DNA of 64,000 nucleotides from Streptomyces collinus Tu 365 (GTDB lineage: Bacteria; Actinomycetota; Actinomycetes; Streptomycetales; Streptomycetaceae): contig NC_021985.1 of NCBI RefSeq assembly GCF_000444875.1, positions 6,778,170-6,842,169 on the forward strand, written 5' to 3'. Every line of letters starts with the position of its first letter. The first letter of the stretch is position 1. Below, in pieces: positions 1 through 8,472 of the stretch. The notes below the pieces were generated by a model. It did no database searches and had not been told where the DNA came from. It worked only from the letters and a program-made list of their open reading frames with translations. The translations under genes and the position numbers were made by a program.

Positions 1-1
1 C

Positions 2-982
2 GTCGCCGCCAACGACGAGTTCTTCGCCGAGCGGGAGAACCTGCTGGTGCCCGAGCGGGCCGAGTTCGACCCCGAGCACTTCGGGCACAAGGGCAAGGTC
101 ATGGACGGCTGGGAGACCCGCCGCAGGCGCGGCGTCTCCGCCGAGCACCCCTGGCCGACCGCCGACGACCACGACTGGGCGCTGGTCCGGCTCGGCGCGC
201 CCGGAGTGATCCGCGGGATCGTCGTCGACACCGCCCACTTCCGCGGCAACTACCCGCAGGCGGTCTCGGTCGAGGCCACCTCGGTGCCGGGTTCCCCGTC
301 CCCGCAGGAGCTGCTGGGCGACGACGTGAAGTGGACGACGCTGGTGCCGCGCACCGCGGTCGGCGGCCACGCGGCGAACGGCTTCGACGTCACCGCCGAG
401 CAGCGCTTCACACACCTGCGCCTCAACCAGCACCCCGACGGCGGCATCGCGCGGCTGCGCGTGTACGGCGAGGTCGTACCGGACCCGCGGTGGCTCCAGG
501 CGCTCGGCACCTTCGACGTGGTCGCCCTGGAGAACGGCGGCCTGGCCGAGGACGCCTCCAACCTCTTCTACTCCCCGGCCACCAACACCATCCAGCCGGG
601 CCGCTCCCGCAAGATGGACGACGGCTGGGAGACCCGGAGGCGGCGCGACCAGGGCAACGACTGGATCAGCTACCGGCTGGTCGGCCGGTCCGAGATCCGC
701 GCGATCGAGATCGACACGGCGTATCTGAAGGGCAACAGCGCCGGCTGGGCCTCGGTCTCCGTGCGCGACGGGGAGAGCGGCGAGTGGACCGAGGTCCTGC
801 CGCGCACCCGCATGCAGCCCGACACCAACCACCGCTTCGTGCTGCCGCGGCCCGCCGTCGGCACCCACGCGCGCGTGGACATCTACCCCGACGGCGGCAT
901 CTCCCGCCTGCGTCTGTTCGGCAACCTCACCGAGGACGGCGCCCAGCGGCTCGCGGCCCGCCACCAGGAACTGGGCGGCTGA
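2..982 (+). CDS. alc: Allantoicase, 5' end outside the window
   Basis: Allantoicase hydrolyses allantoate to ureidoglycolate and urea in purine degradation. The reading frame is open from base 2, and the residues before the first in-window GTG (47) already look like family sequence, so the gene is cut by the window edge. Two homologous halves are visible: MDGWETRRRR near the start and MDDGWETRRRR about 170 residues later, each followed by a conserved IDTAxxxGN strand and an HPDGGI/YPDGGI motif. This two-repeat jelly-roll layout is typical of the family. It is followed by a repeat array and a convergent SDR gene. Confidence 0.93.
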   Translation, partial: VAANDEFFAERENLLVPERAEFDPEHFGHKGKVMDGWETRRRRGVSAEHPWPTADDHDWALVRLGAPGVIRGIVVDTAHFRGNYPQAVSVEATSVPGSPSPQELLGDDVKWTTLVPRTAVGGHAANGFDVTAEQRFTHLRLNQHPDGGIARLRVYGEVVPDPRWLQALGTFDVVALENGGLAEDASNLFYSPATNTIQPGRSRKMDDGWETRRRRDQGNDWISYRLVGRSEIRAIEIDTAYLKGNSAGWASVSVRDGESGEWTEVLPRTRMQPDTNHRFVLPRPAVGTHARVDIYPDGGISRLRLFGNLTEDGAQRLAARHQELGG

Positions 983-1100
983 GCCGGCTTCCGGGCCGAA
1001 ACCCACTCCCACGCGCGCGGGACGCACCGGCCGGACAGCACCGGTGCGCTCCGCGCGCGTGCGGCGACGCGCCGCGGAGGGGCGGCGAATCCGCCGCCCA

Positions 1101-1351
1101 CCCGCGCGTGCCGCGCCGTGACGGAGCGGCGAGCCCACCGTCCCCGCGCGTGCCGCCCCGCTCCGCTGCGGGCGGTGAAGCTGCCGTCCCCGCGCGCGTG
1201 CCGCCACACCGGGGCGGGCGGGTGGTGGAGCGTCCGTCCACCCGCGCGTGCCGCTCGACTCTGCTGTGGGCGTGAAGCCGCCGTCCCCGCGCGTGCCCCG
1301 CCACACCGGGGCGGGGCGGGTGGTGGAGCGTCCGTCCACCCGCGCGTGCCG
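1101..1351. repeat. GC-rich intergenic repeat array with hairpins
   Basis: The 377-bp gap between the convergent allantoicase and SDR genes holds six copies of CCGCGCGTGCC (near 1102, 1143, 1190, 1241, 1286, 1339), roughly 41-54 bp apart. The last part is a larger duplication: 1206-1253 and 1303-1351 are nearly identical, about 97 bp apart. Each large copy contains an inverted repeat GCGGGTGG...CCACCCGC (1218-1225/1237-1244 and 1316-1323/1335-1342), so it could fold as a terminator for either gene. No convincing gene was seen in it. Confidence 0.75.
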
Positions 1352-1359
1352 TGCCGCCG

Positions 1360-2112
1360 TCAGGCCGCGAAGCCGCCGTCCACGACCAGCTCGGCCCCTG
1401 TGACGTACGAGGCCCCGGACCCGGCGAGGTAGGCCACCGCCGAGGCCACCTCGGCGGCCGTTCCGTAGCGGCCGAGGGCGGTCATCGCCGCCTGGCCGGC
1501 CGCGGAGGGGCCGTCGGCGGGGTTCATGTCGGTGTCGGTCGGGCCGGGGTGGACGATGTTCGCCGTGATCCCGCGCTCCGCCAGCTCGTGGGCCAGCGCC
1601 TTGGTGAGCCCGACGAGCGCCGCCTTGCTGGTCGCGTAGAGCGTTCCGCCGGGCCCCGGGACCCGGCGGGTGAGGCAGCTGCCGATGGTGATGATCCGGC
1701 CGCCGGACGCCATCCGCGCGGCGGCCGCCCGGGAGGTCAGGAAGACCCCGCGCACGTTGACCGCGAGGGTGTGGTCGACCTCGGCCAGGGACAGGTCCGC
1801 CAGGGCGCCGAGGGCCGCCACGCCCGCGTTGTTCACCAGCACGTCGAGGCCGCCCAGCGCGTCGGCGGCCCGCTCCACCGCGCCCGCCGCCTCGGCCGCG
1901 TCCGCGGCGTCCGCGCGCACCGCCACCCCGCGGCGGCCCAGCGCCCGGACGGCCCGGACGACCTCCTCGGCCGCTTCCTCGCCCTTCACATAGGTCACCG
2001 CCACGTCCGCGCCGTCGTGCGCGAGCCGCAGCGCCGTCGCGGCGCCGATGCCCCGGCTGCCGCCGGTGACCAGGGCCGTCCTGCCGTCGAGAGATCCGTT
2101 CGTGTTCGTCAT
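1360..2112 (-). CDS. Short-chain dehydrogenase/reductase, FabG-like
   Basis: A 250-residue classical SDR. It shows the cofactor motif TGGSRGIG near residue 16, the NNAG motif near residue 90, a catalytic Ser in GSCL, and YATSK carrying the Tyr and Lys; it ends with the usual GAELVVDGGF. The family reduces or oxidises carbonyl/hydroxyl groups with NAD(P)H, and sequence alone does not give the substrate. 3-oxoacyl-ACP reductase-like is the closest general label. It is divergent from the AIM24 gene across about 100 bp and has no metabolic partner next to it. Confidence 0.88.
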   Translation of the reverse strand: MTNTNGSLDGRTALVTGGSRGIGAATALRLAHDGADVAVTYVKGEEAAEEVVRAVRALGRRGVAVRADAADAAEAAGAVERAADALGGLDVLVNNAGVAALGALADLSLAEVDHTLAVNVRGVFLTSRAAAARMASGGRIITIGSCLTRRVPGPGGTLYATSKAALVGLTKALAHELAERGITANIVHPGPTDTDMNPADGPSAAGQAAMTALGRYGTAAEVASAVAYLAGSGASYVTGAELVVDGGFAA

Positions 2113-2215
2113 GGCTCCATCCCAGCGGCCCCGCAGCGCGTCCGCTGGCGGCGAACGGACACGGACGTGCGCGCGAAACCGGAACTCTTCGCTCCCCCGT
2201 CCGCGTTCTCCCGCC

Positions 2216-3025
2216 GTGACTCTTCAGCAAGAAATCGTGGGCAACGCCATGCAGATGGCGGTCGTCAACCTGCACCCCGGCCAGACCGTCTACTGCGAGG
2301 CGGGAAAGTTCCTGTTCAAGACGACGAACGTGACCATGGAGACGCGCCTGTCCAGCCCGTCGGGCAACGGCAACGGCAACGGCGGAGGCGGCGGCATGGG
2401 CGGCATGCTGCGCCAGGCCATGGGCACCGCCATGCAGGTCGGCCAGCGCATGCTGGCCGGCGAGTCGCTGGCGTTCCAGTACTTCACCGCCCAGGGCGGC
2501 CAGGGCACCGTCGGCTTCGCGGGCGTGCTGCCCGGCGAGATGCGCGCCCTTGAGCTGGACGGCACGCGCGCGTGGTTCGCGGAGAAGGACGCCTTCGTGG
2601 CGGCCGAGTCCAGCGTCGAGTTCGGCATCGCCTTCCAGGGCGGGCGGACCGGCATGAGCGGCGGCGAGGGCTTCGTACTGGAGAAGTTCACCGGCCGGGG
2701 CACGGTGATCATCGCGGGCGCGGGCAACTTCATCGATCTGAACCCGGCGGACTTCGGCGGCCGCATCGAGGTGGACACCGGCTGCGTGGTCGCCTTCGAG
2801 GAGGGCATCCAGTACGGCGTCCAGCGCGTCGGCGGCCTCAACCGGCAGGGGATCATGAACGCCGTCTTCGGCGGCGAGGGCCTGTCCCTGGCCACCCTGG
2901 AGGGCAACGGCCGCGTCATCCTGCAGTCCCTCACCATCGAGAGCCTGGCCAACGCCCTGAAGAAGGCCCAGGGCGGCGACAAGCAGGGCCCGACCGGCGG
3001 ACTGTTCTCCACGCACGCCGGCTGA
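2216..3025 (+). CDS. AIM24 family protein
   Basis: The protein from GTG 2216 is 269 residues with a beta-rich AIM24/TIGR00266-type fold: many short strands and glycine turns, such as FxGRGTVIIAGAGNFIDL. A low-complexity Gly/Asn loop interrupts the N-terminal third. The family was named after a yeast mitochondrial biogenesis protein and its bacterial role is not known. The frame is open further upstream to 2048, but family-like sequence starts at TLQQEIVGNAMQM; GTG 2237 is an alternative start. A strong hairpin follows the stop. Confidence 0.85.
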   Translation: MTLQQEIVGNAMQMAVVNLHPGQTVYCEAGKFLFKTTNVTMETRLSSPSGNGNGNGGGGGMGGMLRQAMGTAMQVGQRMLAGESLAFQYFTAQGGQGTVGFAGVLPGEMRALELDGTRAWFAEKDAFVAAESSVEFGIAFQGGRTGMSGGEGFVLEKFTGRGTVIIAGAGNFIDLNPADFGGRIEVDTGCVVAFEEGIQYGVQRVGGLNRQGIMNAVFGGEGLSLATLEGNGRVILQSLTIESLANALKKAQGGDKQGPTGGLFSTHAG

Positions 3026-3066
3026 ACCGACGAGTGGCGAGGCGCTCCCGAGGATGCCCGGCACCC

Positions 3067-3098
3067 CCCCCGGCCCGGGAAAAAGCCCTGGCCGGGGG
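3067..3098 (+). terminator. Hairpin terminator after the AIM24 gene
   Basis: A perfect 9-bp stem, CCCCCGGCC (3067-3075) with GGCCGGGGG (3090-3098), has a loop containing an A-run. It lies 42 bp after the AIM24 stop. There is no U-tract, as is common in Streptomyces terminators. Confidence 0.6.
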
Positions 3099-3181
3099 CC
3101 TTCGCGGCCGGTACGGTGAGCGCGCCCCGCGCGAGCCGCCGACGTCTGCGCACCCCCGCCCCGCACCCGGAGAGCCGCACC

Positions 3182-4090
3182 ATGTCGTCGATCGCCGTAC
3201 CGGCCGCCCGGGTCGCGCCCCGCCGCGCCTGGCACACGGACCTGCCCGTCCTGCTCGTCGCCGCGTTCTGGGGCGCCAGCTACCTCGCGGCGAAGGACGT
3301 CACCACGGCCCGTACGGTGCTCGCCGTCCTGGTCCTCCGGTTCGCCCTCGCGCTGCCCGTGCTGGCCGTCGCCGGGTGGCGCCCGCTGCGCGCCCTGACC
3401 GGCGCCCAGTGGCGCGGCGCCGCCCTGCTCGGGCTGATCCTGAGCGGCATCTTCCTGCTGGAGACGTACGGGGTGGTGCACACCTCGGCGACCAACGCGG
3501 GCCTCGTCATCAGCCTCACCATGATCTTCACGCCGCTCGCCGAGGCGGCCGCCGAGCGCACCCGGCCCACCCCGCCCTTCCTCGGCGCCGCGGCCCTGTC
3601 GGTGCTCGGCGTCGTCCTGCTCACCCAGGGCGCCGGCTTCACCCGGCCCTCCCTCGGCGACCTGCTGATGCTGCTCGCCGCCCTCGCCCGCACCCTGCAC
3701 GTCCTCGTCATGTCCCGGCTCCGCGCGGTCCGGGGCGCGGGCGCGCTGCCCCTCACCACGGTCCAGCTCGGTACCGCGGTGGCCGTCTTCGCGGTGCTGT
3801 CGGCCGGCACCGGCCAGTCGCCGTGGGCGACGGCGGCGGGCTTCGGCGTCCGGCAGTGGGCGGGGCTGCTCTTCCTCGCGGTGCTGTGCACGCTGGTCGC
3901 CTTCTTCGTGCAGATGTGGGCCGTGCGCCGCACCTCCCCGTCCCGGGTGGGCCTGCTGCTGGGCACCGAGCCGCTGTGGGCGGCCGCGGCCGGTATCGCC
4001 CTGGGCGGGGACCGGCTCGGCGCCGTCGGACTGGCCGGCGGCGTGCTCGTCCTTGTGGGGACGGCGTGGGGACGCCGGGCCGCACGTTAA
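3182..4090 (+). CDS. EamA/DMT-family transporter
   Basis: An integral membrane protein of 302 residues with about ten hydrophobic segments in two halves, the layout of the drug/metabolite exporter (EamA, RhaT) superfamily. Typical features include FWGASYLAAK in the first helix, a central loop near residue 125, and GLLLGTEPLWAAAAG in the second half. ATG 3182 is chosen because the residues before it are Arg/Pro-rich and hydrophilic. Members export amino acids, purines or drugs; the substrate is not predictable here. It stands alone between the AIM24 and ribonuclease genes. Confidence 0.86.
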   Translation: MSSIAVPAARVAPRRAWHTDLPVLLVAAFWGASYLAAKDVTTARTVLAVLVLRFALALPVLAVAGWRPLRALTGAQWRGAALLGLILSGIFLLETYGVVHTSATNAGLVISLTMIFTPLAEAAAERTRPTPPFLGAAALSVLGVVLLTQGAGFTRPSLGDLLMLLAALARTLHVLVMSRLRAVRGAGALPLTTVQLGTAVAVFAVLSAGTGQSPWATAAGFGVRQWAGLLFLAVLCTLVAFFVQMWAVRRTSPSRVGLLLGTEPLWAAAAGIALGGDRLGAVGLAGGVLVLVGTAWGRRAAR

Positions 4091-4138
4091 CTTCTGGAAG
4101 CTTCACGGGACTTGAACGGAAACTCTTCAACCTTGTCG

Positions 4139-4169
4139 TTGACATGCCAACGTCTACGCGCGTCATCAT
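4139..4169 (+). promoter_or_regulatory. Candidate promoter of the secreted ribonuclease gene
   Basis: A consensus -35 box TTGACA (4139-4144) lies 31 bp before the ATG. A -10-like CATCAT (4164-4169) would place the transcript start at or next to the ATG, and no good ribosome binding site is present. The spacer carries TCTACGCGCGT. The -10 call is weak. Confidence 0.4.
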
Positions 4170-4175
4170 GAAGTC

Positions 4176-4562
4176 ATGAACCTCCCCCCACACCTGACCC
4201 GCATCGGCGCCGTGGGCGCCCTGCTCTCCACCCTCCTCGTCGGCGGCACCGTCTCCGCCACCACCGCCTCCGCCGCCGTCGGCAGCATCTGCCACAGCGC
4301 CCTGCCGTCCCAGGCCGACGACACGCTGCGGCTGATCGACCAGGGCGGCCCCTTCCCCTACTCGCAGGACGGGATCGTCTTCTCCAACCGTGAGGGCGTG
4401 CTGCCGAGTCAGTGGTCCGGCTACTACCACGAGTACACGGTGAAGACCCCCGGCTCCTCCACGCGCGGTGCCCGGCGCATCGTCACCGGCGAGGAGCAGC
4501 AGGAGGACTACTACACCTCCGACCACTACGCCACGTTCGACCTGATCGACTTCGACTGCTGA
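4176..4562 (+). CDS. Secreted guanyl-specific ribonuclease, RNase Sa type
   Basis: The 128-residue precursor begins with a Sec signal peptide (short Arg n-region, Leu/Val/Gly core, Ala-rich cleavage site near residue 33). The mature ~95 residues match RNase Sa very closely: Cys in SICHSALP paired with the C-terminal Cys, the GPFPYSQDG loop, YYHEYTV with catalytic Glu86, RRIVTG with Arg101, and SDHYATF with His117. The offset to RNase Sa numbering (Glu54, Arg69, His85) is a constant 32. The enzyme cleaves RNA after guanosine outside the cell. Streptomyces often pair such RNases with a barstar-type inhibitor; none lies beside it. Confidence 0.95.
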   Translation: MNLPPHLTRIGAVGALLSTLLVGGTVSATTASAAVGSICHSALPSQADDTLRLIDQGGPFPYSQDGIVFSNREGVLPSQWSGYYHEYTVKTPGSSTRGARRIVTGEEQQEDYYTSDHYATFDLIDFDC

Positions 4563-4679
4563 TCCGCCCGGGCCGTCCTCCGGCGGTTCCCCCACGGCAC
4601 GACCCCCGTCCCGCGGCCTGCCCCAAGCACGGCCGCGGGACCGGTCGCAGGCACCGCACCTCCCGCTCCGCGGAGCGGG

Positions 4680-5068
4680 GAGATCATCGGCGTGCTGCGC
4701 GCCGGCGACGGCGACGACGCCTGCGGCGGCCGCCCCCAGCCGACGCCGGCGGCGCTGGACGCGCTCGTCGCCGAGTGCCGGGAGGCGGGCATGGAGGTCA
4801 CCCTCGACCACCGCGTCGCCGATCCGGCCGCCGTCCCCGCCTCCGCCGGGCGCACCGCCTACCGCATCGCCCAGGCGGCGCTCACCAACGCCCGCAAGCA
4901 CGCCCCCGGGAGCGACGCCGTCCGCGTCGCCGGCGCCCCGGACATCACCGTCGTCAACTCCGCCCCGCGCACGTCTCCCGCATCCTGGCCAGGCTCGGGT
5001 TGAACGACCGGGTCCAGACAGCCCTGCTCGTGCACGACGCGGGGCTTCTCGACGAGGACGGGCACTGA
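4680..5068 (+). pseudogene. Collapsed remnant of a two-component system
   Basis: From 4680 to about 4965 one frame encodes only the C-terminal kinase part of a NarL-type histidine kinase: GVLR, a GGRPQPT linker, GMEVTLDHR, and the N-box-like AYRIAQAALTNARKHA. It lacks the dimerisation His and the glycine boxes. From about 4967 to 5068 a different frame encodes only the end of a LuxR-type response-regulator HTH: HVSRILARLGLNDRVQTALLVHD. The kinase tail and regulator head are therefore deleted and the junction is out of frame. No start codon or intact domain remains. This is decay of a once complete kinase-regulator pair. Confidence 0.8.
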
Positions 5069-5140
5069 GCGCACGGCTCGCGCGTTGTCCGGGTACCGGG
5101 ACGTGCCCGGTGCGCCTCGGGGGAGTCCGGAAGGGGAACG

Positions 5141-6331
5141 ATGGACAGGCAACGGGTGGTCGACCTGGGGGAGTTCGGAGACGCGTTCCGCAGCGATCCG
5201 CACCCGGTGTACGCGCGGCTGCGCGAGCGCGGCCCCGTGCACCGGATCCGGCCGCCGGGCGCGGACCCGGACTACGCGGCCTGGCTGGTCGTGGGGTACG
5301 ACGAGGCACGCGCGGCGCTCGCCGACCCCCGGCTCGCCAAGGACTTCGCCAAGATCGACGCGAGCTTCCTGGACGAGAACCTGATCGGCAAGCACCTGCT
5401 GGCCACCGACCCGCCCCAGCACACCCGGCTGCGCTCGCTGGTCACCCGCGCGTTCACGGCCCGCCGGGTGGAGCTGCTGCGCCCGCGCGTCCAGCAGATC
5501 ACCGACGAACTGCTGGAGGAGATGCTGCCGCGCGGCCGCGCCGACCTCATCGACGCGCTCGCCTACCCGCTGCCCATCACCGTCATCTGCGAGCTCCTGG
5601 GTGTCCCCGACATGGACCGCGCGGAGTTCCGCAAGATGTCCACGGAGGTGGTCGCCCCCTCCGGCGGGGACGCGGAGTACTCGGCGATGACCCGTCTCGC
5701 CGAGTACCTGACCGAGCTGATCGAGGACAAGCGGGCCGGCGGCCCGACCGGCGACCTGCTCAGCGACCTGGTCCGCACCACCGCCGAGGACGGCGACCGG
5801 CTCTCCCCGGTGGAACTGCGCGGCATGGCCTTCCTGCTGCTGATCGCCGGCCACGAGACCACCGTCAACCTGATCGGCAACGGCGTCCACGCCCTGCTCA
5901 CCCACCCCGGCCAGCTCGCCGCCCTGCGGGCCGACCGGAGCCTGCTGGACGGCGCCGTCGAGGAGATGCTGCGCTACGAGGGCCCGGTGCAGAGCGCCAC
6001 GTTCCGGTACGCGGCCGAGTCCCTGGAGATCGCCGGCACCCGCATCGAGCGCGGAGAGCACGTGATGATCGGCCTGACCGCCGCCCAGCGCGACGCCGGC
6101 CGCTACCCCGACCCGGACCGGTTCGACATCCGCCGCGACACCCGCGGCCACCTCGCCTTCGGCCACGGCATCCACTTCTGCCTGGGCGCGCCGCTGGCCC
6201 GCCTCGAGGGCCGGATCGCGATCGGCACCCTGCTGGAGCGCGCCCCCGGCCTCGCCCTCGACGGCCCGCCCGGGGAGTACCTGCCGGGCCTGCTGATGAG
6301 AGGCATGCGCACGCTCCCGGTGCGCTGGTGA
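5141..6331 (+). CDS. Cytochrome P450, CYP107-like
   Basis: A complete soluble bacterial P450 of 396 residues. It has the oxygen-binding I-helix motif AGHETT (residues 236-241), the ExxR pair Glu275/Arg278, and the heme loop FGHGIHFCLG with the thiolate Cys347. The order and spacing fit CYP107-type macrolide or xenobiotic hydroxylases. It needs ferredoxin and a reductase, neither of which is adjacent. A good ribosome binding site (GGAAGGGG) precedes ATG 5141. Biosynthetic genes are absent nearby, so a role in drug or steroid oxidation is as likely as secondary metabolism. It is convergent with the next gene, 11 bp apart. Confidence 0.92.
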   Translation: MDRQRVVDLGEFGDAFRSDPHPVYARLRERGPVHRIRPPGADPDYAAWLVVGYDEARAALADPRLAKDFAKIDASFLDENLIGKHLLATDPPQHTRLRSLVTRAFTARRVELLRPRVQQITDELLEEMLPRGRADLIDALAYPLPITVICELLGVPDMDRAEFRKMSTEVVAPSGGDAEYSAMTRLAEYLTELIEDKRAGGPTGDLLSDLVRTTAEDGDRLSPVELRGMAFLLLIAGHETTVNLIGNGVHALLTHPGQLAALRADRSLLDGAVEEMLRYEGPVQSATFRYAAESLEIAGTRIERGEHVMIGLTAAQRDAGRYPDPDRFDIRRDTRGHLAFGHGIHFCLGAPLARLEGRIAIGTLLERAPGLALDGPPGEYLPGLLMRGMRTLPVRW

Positions 6332-6342
6332 GCGGTCCGGGC

Positions 6343-7365
6343 TCAGCCGTCCGACGGCCGGACCCGGCCCTCGATCTCCGCCAGCCGTACCGGACGGCGC
6401 TCGCGGCGGGACACCTCGCACGCCTCGGCGATCCGCAGCGCCTGGAGGGCCTCGTGGCCGTCGCAGGGGTTGGGCCGCGCCCCGCGCAGCACCTCCACGA
6501 AGGCGCACAGTTCGGCCTCGTAGGCGGGGCCGAACCGCTCCAGGAAGCCGGTCCAGGGCTTGTCGGCGGGCGGCGGCCCGGTCGGCTCGGTGGACGCCAC
6601 GGGCGTGCGGTCGTCCAGGCCCACCACGACGGTGTCCCGCTCCCCGGCCAGCTCCATGCGGACGTCGTAGCCCGCCCCGTTGAGCCGGGCCGCGGTCGCC
6701 GCGGCCAGTGTGCCGTCGTCCAGCGTGAGCACGGCCGCGGCGGTGTCCACGTCGCCGGCCGCGCGGAACATGGCGGGCCCCGCGTCCGAGCCGGTCGCGT
6801 ACACGTCGACCACCTCGCGCCCGGTCACCCAGCGCAGTGCGTCGAAGTCGTGGATCAGCGTGTCCCGGAACAGCCCGCCGGACAGCGGGAGCCACTCGGG
6901 CGGGGGAGGGGACTGGTCGGCGGTCGTCGCCCGCACGGTGTGCAGCCGCCCGAGCCGTCCCGAGCGCACCGCGTCCCGGGCGCCGACGTACCCCGCGTCG
7001 AAGCGCCGCTGGAAACCCATCTGGAGAATCGTTCCGGCGGCGTCCACCTCCGCCAGCGCCTGCAGCGTGCCCGGCAGGTCGAGGGCGATCGGCTTCTCGC
7101 AGAAGACCGGCAGGCCCGAGCGCGCGGCCCGGCCGATCAGCTCGGCGTGCGCCGCCGTCGCCGTGGTGATCACCACCGCGTCCACGCCCCACCGGAAGAT
7201 CTCGTCCACCCCGGGCGCCGCCGTCTCGCCCAGCCGCTGCGCCAGTGCCTGGGCCCGCGCCGGATCGGCGTCCGTGAGGATCAGCGATCCGACCTCACGA
7301 TGGCGACTCAGCGTGTTCGCATGAATGGTGCCGATGCGACCCGTACCGATGACCCCGATGCGCAT
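6343..7365 (-). CDS. Gfo/Idh/MocA dehydrogenase, inositol 2-dehydrogenase-like
   Basis: A 340-residue NAD(P)-dependent oxidoreductase starting MRIGVIGTGRIG, the Rossmann dinucleotide motif. CEKPIALD near residue 90 carries the conserved Lys, and the C-terminal alpha/beta domain includes DTLIHDFDALRWVTG with the catalytic-region Asp/His. This pattern fits IolG/myo-inositol 2-dehydrogenase and close sugar dehydrogenases. It is divergent from a GntR regulator and near a sugar ABC transporter, which supports a role in inositol or related sugar use. ATG 7365 is chosen because it begins the Rossmann strand and lies just after a good promoter. Confidence 0.85.
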   Translation of the reverse strand: MRIGVIGTGRIGTIHANTLSRHREVGSLILTDADPARAQALAQRLGETAAPGVDEIFRWGVDAVVITTATAAHAELIGRAARSGLPVFCEKPIALDLPGTLQALAEVDAAGTILQMGFQRRFDAGYVGARDAVRSGRLGRLHTVRATTADQSPPPPEWLPLSGGLFRDTLIHDFDALRWVTGREVVDVYATGSDAGPAMFRAAGDVDTAAAVLTLDDGTLAAATAARLNGAGYDVRMELAGERDTVVVGLDDRTPVASTEPTGPPPADKPWTGFLERFGPAYEAELCAFVEVLRGARPNPCDGHEALQALRIAEACEVSRRERRPVRLAEIEGRVRPSDG

Positions 7366-7372
7366 GGGAACA

Positions 7373-7401
7373 AAGTGAGGGCGAACACCGCACCCTGTCA
7401 A
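7373..7401 (-). promoter_or_regulatory. Promoter of the Gfo/Idh gene, leaderless
   Basis: Read on the reverse strand, TTGACA (7401-7396), a 17-nt spacer and TCACTT (7378-7373) are followed 7 nt later by the ATG. This would start the mRNA at the start codon. The -35 box is consensus; the -10 is partial. Confidence 0.55.
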
Positions 7402-7463
7402 TGCTAATGTCTGAACAACTGGACAATCTGTCTACACAACTTCCCGTCAACCGGGCACGGGAC

Positions 7464-7469
7464 TACGCT
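7464..7469 (+). promoter_or_regulatory. Candidate -10 box of the GntR gene
   Basis: TACGCT sits 6 nt before GTG 7476, a spacing that implies leaderless transcription. The -35 region (about 7440-7446) is poor. The 100-bp divergent region probably also holds the GntR operator, but I could not define one by symmetry. Confidence 0.35.
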
Positions 7470-7475
7470 CGGCCC

Positions 7476-8240
7476 GTGCCGAAACCAGATGGGGACCCGA
7501 CCGTGTCGCTCGACCTCCACGTGGACCGCGGCTCACCGGTGCCGCTGTACTTCCAGCTCTCCCAGCAGCTCGAAGCGGCCATCGAGCACGGCGCACTCAC
7601 GCCCGGCAGCCTGCTGGGCAACGAGATCGAGCTGGCCGCCCGGCTCGGACTGTCCCGGCCCACCGTCCGTCAGGCCATCCAGTCCCTGGTCGACAAGGGC
7701 CTCCTCGTCCGCCGCCGGGGCGTGGGCACCCAGGTCGTGCACAGCCAGGTCAAGCGCCCCCTGGAGCTGAGCAGCCTCTACGACGACCTCGAGGCGGCCG
7801 GCCAGCGGCCCGCCACGAAGGTCCTCGTCAACACCGTCGTCCCCGCGTCCGCCGAGGTCGCCGCCGCGCTCGGCGTCACCGAGGGCGGCGACGTGCACCG
7901 GATCGAGCGGTTGCGCCTCGCGCACGGCGAGCCCATGGCCTACCTGATCAACCACCTGCCACCCGGCCTGATGGACCTGGACACCGGCCGGCTCGAGGCC
8001 ACCGGCCTGTACCGGCTGATGCGCTCCGCCGGGATCACCCTGCACAGCGCCCGCCAGTCCATCGGCGCGCGCGGCGCCACCGGCACCGAGGCGGAGCGGC
8101 TGACCGAGGCGGAGGGCGCCCCGCTGCTGACCATGCGGCGCACCACCTACGACGACACCGGCCGCGCGGTCGAGCTGGGCGACCACACCTACCGCCCCGG
8201 CCGCTACTCCTTCGAGTTCCAGCTCCTCGTACGCCCCTGA
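7476..8240 (+). CDS. GntR-family regulator, HutC/UTRA type
   Basis: The N-terminal winged helix-turn-helix is clear: PLYFQLSQQLEAAIEHG, then NEIELAARLGLSRPTVRQAIQ, then the KGLLVRRRGVGTQV wing. The C-terminal ~150 residues are a UTRA effector domain, with IERLRL, DHTYRPGRYSF and similar strands. Such proteins repress sugar or amino-sugar genes until a phosphorylated or free ligand binds. It sits between the divergent Gfo/Idh dehydrogenase and the ABC transporter, the probable targets. The frame is open upstream to 7401; GTG 7476 is preferred because a -10 box precedes it and the upstream residues are not family-like; GTG 7503 is also possible. Confidence 0.87.
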   Translation: MPKPDGDPTVSLDLHVDRGSPVPLYFQLSQQLEAAIEHGALTPGSLLGNEIELAARLGLSRPTVRQAIQSLVDKGLLVRRRGVGTQVVHSQVKRPLELSSLYDDLEAAGQRPATKVLVNTVVPASAEVAAALGVTEGGDVHRIERLRLAHGEPMAYLINHLPPGLMDLDTGRLEATGLYRLMRSAGITLHSARQSIGARGATGTEAERLTEAEGAPLLTMRRTTYDDTGRAVELGDHTYRPGRYSFEFQLLVRP

Positions 8241-8286
8241 GGAACGGCCGGGCAACCGGCCGGAGAACGGGCCGGGGACCGGCCGG

Positions 8287-8324
8287 AAACCGTCGGTGAG
8301 CCGCCGACGGCCCACCGACGGTTT
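8287..8324 (+). terminator. Terminator after the GntR gene
   Basis: A perfect 12-bp inverted repeat, AAACCGTCGGTG (8287-8298) and CACCGACGGTTT (8313-8324), with an internal CCGACGG that allows alternative pairing. It ends in a short T-run. It separates the regulator from the transporter operon. Confidence 0.75.
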
Positions 8325-8368
8325 GTCGCAATGTCCGGACGAAGTGCCGTCCCACCGCGCCCCGGGCA

Positions 8369-8397
8369 TGTCAGGGGCGCTCCCGGTGTTCGATACT
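8369..8397 (+). promoter_or_regulatory. Possible promoter of the sugar ABC operon
   Basis: GATACT (8392-8397) resembles a -10 box, with the weak TGTCAG (8369-8374) 17 nt before it. It would give a leader of about 120 nt that includes 13-bp tandem repeats. Confidence 0.3.
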
Positions 8398-8472
8398 GAA
8401 GTGTTTGGGGCAGGCGAGGTCGCCGCCGGATCGTACCGACGGCGTCCCCGCCCGCCCCTCGCGCACGTCGGA

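Noticed and set aside
1101..1351. CRISPR-like regular repeats
   Set aside because: Repeat core is only ~11 bp, spacers are unequal and themselves repeated, and no cas genes are present.
5085..5140. TTGTC-containing sequence before the P450 gene as another damage promoter
   Set aside because: The sixth base is C instead of A/G and no TANNNT follows at 8 bases.
4859..7192. Long reverse frame under the P450 gene
   Set aside because: Shadow of the P450 and Gfo/Idh genes; no domain, extreme composition.
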